Shown: positions 7,867-15,353, numbered from the stretch's first letter. The stretch: DNA of 20,331 nucleotides from Akkermansiaceae bacterium (GCA_011524615.1 WTJZ01000118.1:1-20331); one strand, 5' to 3'. The notes: generated from the sequence alone by a model not told the origin. Made by a program: numbers and translations.

Positions 7867-8189
7867 TGTCGCAATTCGTTATTACAAATAGTAAAGCATC
7901 TCTTATCTGAAAGAAATCTGAATCTATAAAACATTTATAACACTACCATTAAGTAAAAAATATTCAGATACCTTTCAGGTTAGAAATGACATGCTCAATG
8001 ACATGAAGATCATCCTCCTCTCGCTCTCACTGAGCTATCTCTGAAAATCGGCCTCTCCAGTTACCAACAGATCTATCTTCGCCTTCCAGTCTCCACCGGG
8101 ATTAGCTCCACTCTCTAGCCTGTAAGACTACAGAGCAGCCAGACTGTCCCCCCATTCAGATAAAGAACCAGTATGACAACGCGATGCGC
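7867..8189. other. Intergenic region between the YHYH gene and the unknown membrane operon
   Basis: The first 115 bases hold the nested inverted repeat. From 8003 the plus strand has ATG and a 13-residue signal-peptide-like reading MKIILLSLSLSYL, a TGA, then 26 more open codons to a TAA at 8123-8125. The minus strand has a similar short open stretch. Neither is enough to call a gene. No T-tailed terminator for the operon ending at 8190 is obvious. Confidence 0.6.
7906..7979 (-). promoter_or_regulatory. Nested inverted repeat upstream of the YHYH gene
   Basis: Left arm 7906-7923 (TCTGAAAGAAATCTGAAT) and right arm 7962-7979 (ATTCAGATACCTTTCAGG) are inverted copies matching at 15 of 18 positions. 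The 38-base AT-rich spacer contains a perfect small hairpin TATAAA-ACA-TTTATA (7925-7939). The element starts about 40 bases before the YHYH start codon, where a promoter and operator should be. Its form suits a regulator-binding site or a structured 5' leader; no regulator is identifiable nearby. Confidence 0.5.
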
Positions 8190-8933
8190 CTAACGTGGAG
8201 TCCCGACCGCTGCTGGAGAGCGTGGAGTAGTGTGAGAGTGATCTTGATTCTCCAGACGCATCTGAGCCGCCTTATCGATCTCTGTGACGATTAACTCCCC
8301 AGGAATACGCTCCTCAACATGGTAGGAGACCCCATTAGAAAAGTCGACATAGAACACCCACGCCCCATTCGCGTAACCACCATTCACCGTCTTATCATTC
8401 CCCTCATGCATAAAGCCTAATAACTGACCCTCCTCGTCGTTATCATAATGTACCTGTAGATACTCAGGGTCGACCTCTAGTGCGAGCTGGTTACCATCAA
8501 GAAGCGGAATCTTAACATCCCTACTCGCTCCACTAATAAGATCAGGCCCTTGCTTACTGAATGGCTCCTTCACGTACACCAGCTGTCTCCGCAGCGCATA
8601 ATTATTCTGATACATGAAGTGCTCGAAACGTAATTGATTATTCGCCAGTAGTTGTATGTTCTCCTGCCTGACACAATCCTCACCAGTCCACGCAAAGTGC
8701 TCCGACTCCTTCACAACCTTGAACGGGCGCTCAGGTAACTTGTAATACATTCGGCCATCCACCTCCTCATATCCGTTATCTAGCATATCACGCTTTTCAC
8801 TCTGCGTTTTAGTCACAGTGTCTATCTGCGAACTAGAGCGCGATGTTCCTGATTCATCTAACGATTGATTACTAACGATGTAGATAACCAAGGCGCCGAT
8901 AATGATAAGAGGGATCCAAATAAACTTTTTCAT
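8190..8933 (-). CDS. Membrane-anchored protein of unknown function
   Basis: I do not recognise this 247-residue protein. A two-lysine N-terminus and one strongly hydrophobic segment (about residues 4-21, IWIPLIIIGALVIYIV) predict a single membrane anchor with the rest outside the cytoplasm. A Ser/Thr-rich linker (about 22-50) leads into a mixed, probably globular region to about 225, with a single Cys in EDCVRQ near residue 87. The tail is polar with HSH and Pro residues. It follows the helical-repeat gene by 9 bases, so the two are almost certainly co-transcribed and may act together at the membrane. Both look more AT-rich than the flanking metabolic genes by eye. Confidence 0.75.
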   Translation of the reverse strand: MKKFIWIPLIIIGALVIYIVSNQSLDESGTSRSSSQIDTVTKTQSEKRDMLDNGYEEVDGRMYYKLPERPFKVVKESEHFAWTGEDCVRQENIQLLANNQLRFEHFMYQNNYALRRQLVYVKEPFSKQGPDLISGASRDVKIPLLDGNQLALEVDPEYLQVHYDNDEEGQLLGFMHEGNDKTVNGGYANGAWVFYVDFSNGVSYHVEERIPGELIVTEIDKAAQMRLENQDHSHTTPRSPAAVGTPR

Positions 8934-8942
8934 AATGTGTCT

Positions 8943-10031
8943 TTATTTTTGAGGTGTCGTACGTTCCTTATATTTGATGATGTTCTCCACCATCTCACCA
9001 TACTCTTCCTGAAGAGAAGCTGAAGAGATCCCTTCTAAGGCTAATTTTGCGTTCTCAGGATCTACATGCAAAATCTCTCGAATATAAGTCACGATGATAT
9101 GGTCAGAAAAGTCCAAGTACTTATCAGCTCCCGCATACTGAGTGATAAACTCCTCACTATTAATGAGCTCTACTGCTAATTCTGGGTCTACCTTAGTAAT
9201 TCTAGAAATACCGATTTCCAAAAACTGAGCAGCATCGTCCGAACCCTGAGGTAATGCGTGTCCCCACTCTAGAGCCTGTGCTAGCCCCTCCTCTGAACAG
9301 TTTGCCGCTAGTTCTAGTGCCCCTATACGAGCGTTCTCATGTTCAAAGCGATCTGCCAGAAACGACTGAACCTGACCTTGAGTTTCTGTCGTAACCTGCT
9401 GAGCCAATGCAGGAGCGAGTACAGCCAGTACGCCAGGGTCTTCTACCGAATCGGCCCAACTCATCAGACGCTGCAGCCCCTCTCTCTTCTCATTTTGATA
9501 AATAGAGGCCAGCATAGCGAATTGGTGAGACGGGCTATAGGAACCCTCAGAGCGCCATGTGGCAAGCTTACTCCACACCTGTTCCTCAGAGCCTGTAGCC
9601 CACTCGAGAAAGAAACTACGCTCCTTCTCCGGAATCTCCTCGGCAGTATCAAGATAGCTCAAGAAAGCAAGTGTCAGCTCATACTCCTTCTCATCCGCCA
9701 TCACGACTAATAGCTCATCCAATAAGGCTAAAGCTCCTTCGCGATCTTCTTCATACATCTTCTCAAAACTGTACTTAAGCTGACGATAATTAGATTTATC
9801 ACCAGAGCGAATCAGAGAGGAAAGTTGTGATACATCATACCCTGACCACTCAGCAACCTCCCTTACAGCCGGCTTCTCAGGATTAGAATCCCACTGAGGC
9901 CCCTGCACTGTCCCATTCATAGAGTCCTCTGTAACATAGGACTCACCCAACTTATTCAAGTCGTTCTTAAACAGCAAGCCTAGCACTACACAGAGACTAA
10001 CGACGCAAAGCAAAAAGGTAACTATCTTCAT
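8943..10031 (-). CDS. Membrane-anchored helical-repeat protein of unknown function
   Basis: An unrecognised 362-residue protein with one N-terminal membrane segment (MKIVTFLLCVVSLCVVLGLLF, shown as motif positions 1-21) and an acidic, almost entirely helical remainder. Alternating hydrophobic helices such as FLADRFEHENARIGALELA suggest TPR- or HEAT-like solenoid repeats, a style common in exported Verrucomicrobiae proteins. I start it at ATG 10029-10031: the frame extends 11 codons upstream only by using a TTG, and the ATG directly precedes a good signal-anchor. It has no clear ribosome binding site. It is first in the two-gene operon, preceded by an exceptionally A-rich tract (plus strand) that probably holds the promoter. 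A scaffold or protein-interaction role is inference. Confidence 0.75.
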   Translation of the reverse strand: MKIVTFLLCVVSLCVVLGLLFKNDLNKLGESYVTEDSMNGTVQGPQWDSNPEKPAVREVAEWSGYDVSQLSSLIRSGDKSNYRQLKYSFEKMYEEDREGALALLDELLVVMADEKEYELTLAFLSYLDTAEEIPEKERSFFLEWATGSEEQVWSKLATWRSEGSYSPSHQFAMLASIYQNEKREGLQRLMSWADSVEDPGVLAVLAPALAQQVTTETQGQVQSFLADRFEHENARIGALELAANCSEEGLAQALEWGHALPQGSDDAAQFLEIGISRITKVDPELAVELINSEEFITQYAGADKYLDFSDHIIVTYIREILHVDPENAKLALEGISSASLQEEYGEMVENIIKYKERTTPQK

Positions 10032-10428
10032 AAAGCTAGTAGTCACCACAACAAAATAAAACAATCAAGAAAATACCCAAAAAATAAAAATATTAAAAAA
10101 CAAAATAATAAAGTGACCCAAAAAGAATAAATAATACAAATATGATATTCATCCCCTGTTCAGACACACTAGGTTACCATCTCACTATTTCACTCACGAA
10201 CCACTCAGGCAAATAACCACCTAATAGGATTCATACCACTGCCTTTCATACCACATCTCCTGTCAGTGAGCCTGATAGTGGTAGTACTCTCTCTTATGGT
10301 CTCGCTTTTGCGCCCCAAACTTCTTACCCAAGATCAGACTACTTAGTCTAGAGCCACCATGCACTTTTAGCGTTCTTTCGCGATATTCTGCGGTTCACTA
10401 ATATACGCTAGACACTCTTCCCCCGTAC

Positions 10429-10461
10429 AAAAATAGCTCCACTACTGATGAATGGAGCTAT
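10429..10461 (-). terminator. Rho-independent terminator of the gatCA operon
   Basis: Perfect 9-bp stem ATAGCTCCA (10433-10441) / TGGAGCTAT (10453-10461) with an 11-base loop. Read on the minus strand, the stem runs directly into TTTTTG. It lies about 40 bases past the gatA stop, with the right polarity for gatCA. Confidence 0.88.
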
Positions 10462-10472
10462 ACTAATTTATT

Positions 10473-10500
10473 TAGGAAGGAGGCCGACCTCCAATTCCTA
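10473..10500 (-). other. GC-rich hairpin immediately after gatA
   Basis: Arms TAGGAA-GGAGG (10473-10483) and CCTCC-aa-TTCCTA (10488-10500) pair at 11 positions around a 4-base CCGA loop with a 2-base bulge. It begins two bases after the gatA stop and precedes the T-tailed terminator. It has no T tract of its own and may protect or process the mRNA 3' end. Confidence 0.6.
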
Positions 10501-10502
10501 AC

Positions 10503-11933
10503 TTACTCAGCGTCTCTGAGTAGTTCCCAGGCTCTTGCCACTTGGAGCACGGTTTGCTCTCCTAAGTGTGGTCCTAGGATTTGTAAACCAACAGGTAATT
10601 GCTTTCCATCAACCTCTGCGGTGCCAGCAGGAACCGAAATCGCAGGAATACCAGCAAGGTTTGCACCGATGGTGAAGATGTCAGCGAGGTACTCTTGGAG
10701 GGGATCATTCGCGTTTTCCCCAATCTTTCTTGCCGGCTCTGGCGCGACTGGAGCGATGAGCGCATCGACTTGTTCGAAGACTTCGTTAAAGTCTCTCATG
10801 ATGAGAGTACGAACCTTTTGAGCCTTGATATAGTAGGCGTCATAATACCCAGAACTGAGTACGTAGGTACCAAGCAGGATACGACGCTTCACCTCTGGAC
10901 CGAAGCCCTCTTCTCGACTGTTCTCATACATTGAGAGGACATCTGTGACATCATTGGAGCGGTTCGCATATCGTACGCCATCAAAGCGAGAGAGATTCGA
11001 CGACGCCTCTGCAGGCGCGAGGATGTAATACGTCGGCACACAGTACTTCGTATGAGGGAGAGATACTTCCACGATCTCGGCCCCTTCCTTCTCGAGAGCA
11101 GCAATCGCAGTCTGAACCGCCTTCTTCACATCAGGATGGAGGTCATCACTGAGGTACTCCTTAGGAACACCGATCTTCTTCCCTGCGACTCCCTCATCTA
11201 ACCCTTGGGTATAGTCGAGAGTCGGAGCATCGAGAGAGGTCGAATCTAGTGGATCATGACCCGCCAGAACATTAGTGAGCATCGCCGCGTCGGTCACGCT
11301 CTTAGTCAATGGTCCAATCTGGTCGAGAGAGGAGGCAAAGGCCACTAAGCCGTAACGAGACACTCGTCCATAAGAGGGCTTAAACCCAACTACCCCACAG
11401 TGAGAAGCTGGCTGACGAATCGAACCACCTGTATCAGAACCTAAGGACGCAATCGCTAGATCCCCTGCTACACACGCCGCTGAGCCACCTGATGATCCAC
11501 CTGGCACTCGTTCTAGGTCGTGAGGGTTACGCGTGAGTTGAACCGCAGAGTTCTCCGTAGCCGACCCCATCGCAAACTCATCGAGGTTCGCTCGGCCAAA
11601 TGGAATCGCCCCAGCCTGTAGGAGCTTGGTAATCACCGTCGCATTATACGGAGCTTGGTACGCGCCTTCTAAGAACTTGGAGGCACAGGTACATGGCTCG
11701 CCAAGAACATTGATATTATCCTTAATCGCGATCGGAACGCCTCCCAGAGGTAATGATAAGTCCGCAGACTCAGCCGCCTTTAATGCTGTCTCGACATTTC
11801 TCGAGAGGTAAGAGCCGATCTGAGCATCTTGTTCAGCGATAGCACTCTCGAGCGAGGTGATCACATCTACAGGGGAAAAGTCCCCCCCCGCGTAGCCCGC
11901 CTTGATTTCAGAAATAGTTTTAGTATTTAACAT
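10503..11933 (-). CDS. gatA: Asp-tRNA(Asn)/Glu-tRNA(Gln) amidotransferase subunit A
   Basis: Cytosolic amidase subunit of GatCAB. It releases ammonia from glutamine, which GatB uses to convert misacylated Glu-tRNA(Gln) or Asp-tRNA(Asn). The 476 residues match the usual length. The amidase-signature catalytic triad is visible: Lys71 in IAIKDN, the cis-Ser at about 147 in PGGSSGGS, and the nucleophile Ser171 in DTGGSIRQP. KPSYGRVSRYGL and SSLDQIGP are also canonical. It starts 12 bases after the gatC stop, so gatC-gatA is an operon ending in a strong terminator. gatB is not in the window, which is common because it is often unlinked. There is no clear ribosome binding site. Confidence 0.97.
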   Translation of the reverse strand: MLNTKTISEIKAGYAGGDFSPVDVITSLESAIAEQDAQIGSYLSRNVETALKAAESADLSLPLGGVPIAIKDNINVLGEPCTCASKFLEGAYQAPYNATVITKLLQAGAIPFGRANLDEFAMGSATENSAVQLTRNPHDLERVPGGSSGGSAACVAGDLAIASLGSDTGGSIRQPASHCGVVGFKPSYGRVSRYGLVAFASSLDQIGPLTKSVTDAAMLTNVLAGHDPLDSTSLDAPTLDYTQGLDEGVAGKKIGVPKEYLSDDLHPDVKKAVQTAIAALEKEGAEIVEVSLPHTKYCVPTYYILAPAEASSNLSRFDGVRYANRSNDVTDVLSMYENSREEGFGPEVKRRILLGTYVLSSGYYDAYYIKAQKVRTLIMRDFNEVFEQVDALIAPVAPEPARKIGENANDPLQEYLADIFTIGANLAGIPAISVPAGTAEVDGKQLPVGLQILGPHLGEQTVLQVARAWELLRDAE

Positions 11934-11945
11934 CGTTAATGAGAA

Positions 11946-12233
11946 TTAGGATTCAACCACGCGCGGAACACGAATTTGGTCTTGAGCGAATGAAGGCGCG
12001 TTCTGCTCTAACAGCTCTACAGGCATACTCTCGCCCGGAACATCAGCACGAGGCTCTGCGAAGACAGGCTTAGCATGTGCACTTGGTTCGATCCCCTCTA
12101 CATCCAGCTCATTGAGCGTATCAATGTAAGAGAGAACAGTTGCCAGCTGTGGAGTAAACTCGGCTGCCTCTTCCTCAGAAAGCTTCAAACGCGCTAATCG
12201 CGCCACCTTGGAAATGTCTAGTTGATCGCTCAC
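11946..12233 (-). CDS. gatC: Asp-tRNA(Asn)/Glu-tRNA(Gln) amidotransferase subunit C
   Basis: The small 95-residue GatC subunit, which wraps around and stabilises the GatA-GatB interface. The N-terminal block SKVARLARLKLSEEEA (about 9-24), the LSYIDTLNELDVEGIEP segment and the C-terminal RVPRVVE ending are characteristic. The start codon is GTG (12231-12233); no in-frame ATG gives a better N-terminus. It is first in the gatCA operon and diverges from the rhomboid gene across 141 bases. Confidence 0.95.
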   Translation of the reverse strand: MSDQLDISKVARLARLKLSEEEAAEFTPQLATVLSYIDTLNELDVEGIEPSAHAKPVFAEPRADVPGESMPVELLEQNAPSFAQDQIRVPRVVES

Positions 12234-12285
12234 GGGCGGAGTGTAGAATTTCTCCCCTCAAGGGCAACATTTTTGTGTAGTGATT

Positions 12286-12316
12286 TTTATACCCCATAGC
12301 GACCTCATTCCCACAA
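12286..12316 (-). promoter_or_regulatory. Weak promoter candidate for gatCA
   Basis: On the minus strand TATAAA (12286-12291) lies about 52 bases before the gatC start, with TTGTGG (12311-12316) 19 bases further upstream. The -10 is good; the -35 and the spacing are poor. Confidence 0.3.
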
Positions 12317-12374
12317 CATTCGTGATCAGTAATTTCCTCTTTACATTAGTTGTGAAATTCCATCACCTATCACT

Positions 12375-13052
12375 GTGATCATTTTCCCTCATCGGATCGA
12401 GACCTTAGAACAAGTGAAACCTTGGTCGAACTGGCTTCTCATCTTAGCGTGTTCACTCTTCTCCTGTGGGGTTCTGTGCGATTACATTACAGATGAGAGC
12501 TTGATCGATAGCCTTATCTTAACTGACATGATGCCTGGTTCAGTCTTTGGGCATGTCCTACTCCACGCTGATTACCTACACTTGATCGGTAATATGATCT
12601 TCCTATGGGTCTTTGGTAATGCGATCTGCGCAAATACGAACAACCTGATCTACCCTCTGATCTTCCTCGTCTGCACGCTACTCGCAGCCTCCGTCCATAT
12701 CATCCTCGATGGGAGCCCTGTAATCGGTGCTAGTGGCGCGATCAACGGTCTCGTTGGGCTCACTCTCGCCATGTACCCAGTCAATAGGGTCTCTATTTTC
12801 TACTTAGTCTTTTTTGTCGGCGGCACATTCAAAGTCAGGGCCTGGATTGTCATCCTAGCCTGGATCGCATTCGACGTGATTGGACTCTTTGTAGACGGAG
12901 ACGGCATTGCGTATTGGGCCCATATTGGAGGGTTCGTAGGAGGGCTACTCCTCGGCCTCATTGCTCTTCAGTTCCGCTGGATCCAGATTACTACTTATGA
13001 CAATCGTTCCCTCCTCGAGATCCTCAAGGGCGAACATCCTGACCTCTCTTAA
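12375..13052 (+). CDS. Rhomboid-family intramembrane serine protease
   Basis: A 225-residue polytopic membrane protein of the rhomboid family, which cleaves substrates inside or next to the membrane. The catalytic dyad is present: Ser120 in GASGAING and His183 in WAHIGGFVGG. The family's HLIGNMIFLWVFG stretch (about 69-81) is also present. At least six hydrophobic segments can be picked out between residues 18 and 200. The frame starts at GTG 12375-12377 and no upstream ATG is available. There is no clear ribosome binding site. A small exported protein is encoded 11 bases downstream and is probably co-transcribed, so it could be a partner or substrate, although this is inference. Confidence in the family is high; the substrate is unknown. 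Confidence 0.92.
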   Translation: MIIFPHRIETLEQVKPWSNWLLILACSLFSCGVLCDYITDESLIDSLILTDMMPGSVFGHVLLHADYLHLIGNMIFLWVFGNAICANTNNLIYPLIFLVCTLLAASVHIILDGSPVIGASGAINGLVGLTLAMYPVNRVSIFYLVFFVGGTFKVRAWIVILAWIAFDVIGLFVDGDGIAYWAHIGGFVGGLLLGLIALQFRWIQITTYDNRSLLEILKGEHPDLS

Positions 13053-13063
13053 TACACATTACT

Positions 13064-13558
13064 ATGAAGACATTACTAGCCCTCCTCCTCAGCCTCCCTC
13101 TCGTAGCTCAGACCTCCGATGACTCGGAGAGCTCCTCCTCTAATCGCCTGTTCTGGAAAGCGAACTTGCCCGGTGGCGACTACATGGTCAAGCTCACCTC
13201 CATTACCTCGGTATCTAACCATGCGTACATTCTGGATGGAGCCGTCGTAGTCACAGAGGTCACCATCGATACTCTCGGTACCACCACTGCTCGATTCTAT
13301 GCCCTGACGCCACTCGCTGATTATAAGAATCAGATCACCAATGGACTCTTGACGGAGGGAATCAATGAAGTCAACAGCCTACAAAAGGAGTTCACCGGGG
13401 TCAGTTCTACTGACCTTGCGCAGAAGAACTACCCTACTACGACGCATGCTAAGACAGTCGAGTATCAACTCTCTTCTCTGAATAAGGTCAAGGCCCTCTA
13501 CCGCTCTATCTCGAGCTCTTGGGAGAAGCTGGATGGGAAGACCTACTCTACGCAATAG
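13064..13558 (+). CDS. Small exported protein of unknown function
   Basis: I do not recognise this 164-residue protein. MKTLLALLLSLPLVAQ is a classical Sec signal peptide with likely cleavage near residue 16-18. A Ser/Asp-rich mature N-terminus (about 17-28) follows, then a compact region with several predicted beta strands (about 30-85) and a helical, Ser-rich C-terminal part. It has no cysteine and no second membrane segment, so it should be soluble in the periplasm or secreted. It begins 11 bases after the rhomboid stop and is convergent with thiS, with 38 bases between the two stop codons. Confidence 0.75.
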   Translation: MKTLLALLLSLPLVAQTSDDSESSSSNRLFWKANLPGGDYMVKLTSITSVSNHAYILDGAVVVTEVTIDTLGTTTARFYALTPLADYKNQITNGLLTEGINEVNSLQKEFTGVSSTDLAQKNYPTTTHAKTVEYQLSSLNKVKALYRSISSSWEKLDGKTYSTQ

Positions 13559-13562
13559 AGAG

Positions 13563-13599
13563 TAGCGCTCCCGAACTCCCACACAATAAGGGAGCACTA
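13563..13599. terminator. Possible bidirectional hairpin between the small exported gene and thiS
   Basis: TAGCGCTCCC (13563-13572) and GGGAGCACTA (13590-13599) pair at 9 of 10 positions around a 17-base loop, placed between convergent stop codons and including the thiS stop. It has no clear T tract on either side, so termination is plausible but unproven. Confidence 0.4.
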
Positions 13600-13794
13600 T
13601 CCACCCGCCCCCAGTACGAGCACCTCTACCACATCTCCCTCACTGAGGGTGGTGTTGGCATGTGCACTCGCTACGAGAGCTTGCTTGTTATGCTCTATCA
13701 CGACGGGCTTCCCTTTCCACCCGTTCTCTTCGATTAATTCGCTCACCGTTGTTACCTGTGTCGAGTGAGCCTTACCATTCAATGTGATATTCAT
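13597..13794 (-). CDS. thiS: Thiamine biosynthesis sulfur carrier protein ThiS
   Basis: A 65-residue ubiquitin-fold sulfur carrier. ThiF adenylates its C-terminal Gly-Gly, which is converted to a thiocarboxylate that donates sulfur to ThiG for the thiazole ring of thiamine. It begins MNITLNGK and ends GAGG, so the exposed C-terminal diglycine is intact. The segments TVSELIEENGW and EGDVVEVL fit the family. It lies 78 bases after thiH on the same strand and is probably the last gene of the mgtE-DUF2288-thiH-thiS unit. thiG, often adjacent, is absent here. MoaD is a less likely alternative given the size and the thiH neighbour. Confidence 0.88.
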   Translation of the reverse strand: MNITLNGKAHSTQVTTVSELIEENGWKGKPVVIEHNKQALVASAHANTTLSEGDVVEVLVLGAGG

Positions 13795-13872
13795 ATGGGG
13801 ATAATGCGGGATGTCTCGAGTGGTTCAAGACTTTAAACACATTCTCCCATCGAGACCGTTGAGAGAGCTCGC

Positions 13873-15006
13873 TCACCCCAAGATCGCCTCGTCCCAATCC
13901 TTCCAGACCGGGTCGTATCCATTTTGGCGTAGCATCTCTGCAATGACTTCAACTGGACGCTCATCATCGATCTTGAACTGCTCCGTAGCACCACAGGGTT
14001 TGGTATTATCCGCGAGCGGAACACGCTTCCCCTTGACGGTGTAGTGGATATCCTCATTACCCGCTCCCGTATATCCACCAGGCTCAGTGGCGGAGCCTGC
14101 AGACATGTGAGTCACTCCGAGACGGAACAGCTGATCCCTGAGATGTTCTGGTTCACGGGTCGAGAGGACGATCCCTACGTTCGGGAAGCAGAGCCTAAAG
14201 GCGCAAATCAATTTCACCAGAGAACGGTCATCTAATGACAGCATCGGATCCGGGGCGTACTGATAGTTCCCCGCATATGGACGCATCCTAGGAAAGGCGA
14301 CACTGTAGAGCGCCTTCCATCCGGTCTTATTCATATACTCGAGGTGTCTCGCTAGCTGTAATGCCTCCTCCTTCCAGTTCGACAACCCGAACAGAGCTCC
14401 TATTCCGATACGACGGAATCCACCACGATAAGCACGCTCTGGACACTCCATGCGCCACTCGAACTTCTTCTTAGGGCCTGCGGTGTGGAGCTCTGCATAG
14501 CGCTCCTTATCATAGGTCTCTTGGTAGACGATGAGGCCCTCTGCACCAGCTTCGACTAGTTCCTGATACTGATGATCTTCCATCGGGCCGACCTCCACTG
14601 CGATCGTTGGGAACATTCCCTTCAGAGCACGAATACATTCCTGCAGGTATCCCTCAGAGACGAACTTAGGATGCTCGCCAGCAACCAGTAAGAGATTACG
14701 GAACCCCTTATCATAGAGGTGCTGAGCTTCCTTGAGCACTTGCTCTACGGTAAGGGTAGTTCGGAAGATATCATGGTTGTCTCGAGAGAAGCCACAATAG
14801 CTGCAATTGTTGACACACTCATTAGAGAGATAGAGTGGAGCAAAGAGTCGCATAGTCGCGCCGAATCGCTCACGAGTCAGCAGATGACTACGCTGTGCTA
14901 GAGACTCTAACTCCCCTGGACCATCAGCATCTAACATCGCACGAAACTGCTTCATGAGAGCCGAGTCTGCCTCTGCTCCTTCATAATATCTCTCTACGTA
15001 ACTCAT
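13873..15006 (-). CDS. thiH: 2-iminoacetate synthase (radical SAM tyrosine lyase)
   Basis: A cytosolic radical S-adenosylmethionine enzyme that cleaves tyrosine to p-cresol and dehydroglycine (2-iminoacetate), the glycine-derived part of the thiamine thiazole in organisms lacking the oxidase ThiO. The [4Fe-4S] motif is CVNNCSYC with Cys64, Cys68 and Cys71. The following GFSRDN, the GEHPKFVS region and the late PCGATEQFKIDDERP stretch match ThiH. At 377 residues the length is normal. Its ATG overlaps the stop of the upstream DUF2288 gene in TAATG, so translation is coupled. Presence of ThiH suggests the anaerobic-type thiazole route. Confidence 0.95.
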   Translation of the reverse strand: MSYVERYYEGAEADSALMKQFRAMLDADGPGELESLAQRSHLLTRERFGATMRLFAPLYLSNECVNNCSYCGFSRDNHDIFRTTLTVEQVLKEAQHLYDKGFRNLLLVAGEHPKFVSEGYLQECIRALKGMFPTIAVEVGPMEDHQYQELVEAGAEGLIVYQETYDKERYAELHTAGPKKKFEWRMECPERAYRGGFRRIGIGALFGLSNWKEEALQLARHLEYMNKTGWKALYSVAFPRMRPYAGNYQYAPDPMLSLDDRSLVKLICAFRLCFPNVGIVLSTREPEHLRDQLFRLGVTHMSAGSATEPGGYTGAGNEDIHYTVKGKRVPLADNTKPCGATEQFKIDDERPVEVIAEMLRQNGYDPVWKDWDEAILG

Positions 15007-15353
15007 TACTTATTCTCTGGGATTTCCTTACACAAGACGAATGGGGACACCACGGCCGCCTCGAACGGCTTCTCCTTGTTCTTATCAAAGTGGTAGAGGT
15101 GTAGCTCCTCTAGACGTACGATATCGCCCTTCTTCAACCATGCATCAATCTGATCAGCCTCATCCTTCATGATCGCATTAGCCACCTCCTTGAGGTCGAG
15201 CTCTTGATCCACATAGTAGAGTACGTTATACATACATGCCGCTCGCAGATAGCCCCAGTCGTCCACCCCACTGTACTTCTCGAGACGCTCCTCCATCGTG
15301 AGCCCATCGTCGCCCACCATGTTGTATTCCATTGGCTTCTTTTTCTCTTCCAT
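15006..15353 (-). CDS. DUF2288-family protein
   Basis: A 115-residue acidic cytosolic protein with no signal or membrane segment. The core matches what I recall of DUF2288: a DDWGYLRAA block (about 31-39), LDLKEVANAI (53-62), DQIDAWLKKGDIVRLEE (68-84) and a closing VSPFVLCKE. The molecular function of the family is unknown. It sits between mgtE (13-base gap) and thiH (stop and start overlapping in TAATG). Coupling to thiH could mean a thiamine-related role, or only shared expression. The family is recognised from memory of its motifs. Confidence 0.75.
   Translation of the reverse strand: MEEKKKPMEYNMVGDDGLTMEERLEKYSGVDDWGYLRAACMYNVLYYVDQELDLKEVANAIMKDEADQIDAWLKKGDIVRLEELHLYHFDKNKEKPFEAAVVSPFVLCKEIPENK

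Larger units (their letters stand above)
10032..10502. other. Long intergenic region between gatA and the unknown membrane operon
   Basis: About 470 bases without a convincing gene. 10051-10140 is extremely AT-rich and strand-biased (about 62 A and 13 T in 90 bases on the plus strand). TTCATACCAC is repeated at 10230-10239 and 10245-10254. A minus-strand open stretch at 10263-10394 would encode a basic peptide but lacks an ATG. The gatA terminator and a second hairpin occupy 10429-10500. No RNA gene is recognisable. Confidence 0.65.

Noticed and set aside
10146..10428. Small structured RNA gene (6S, SRP or tmRNA type) in the gatA 3' intergenic region
   Set aside because: No characteristic consensus or long pairing was seen; only weak local hairpins such as CTGTCA/TGATAG near 10260-10278.
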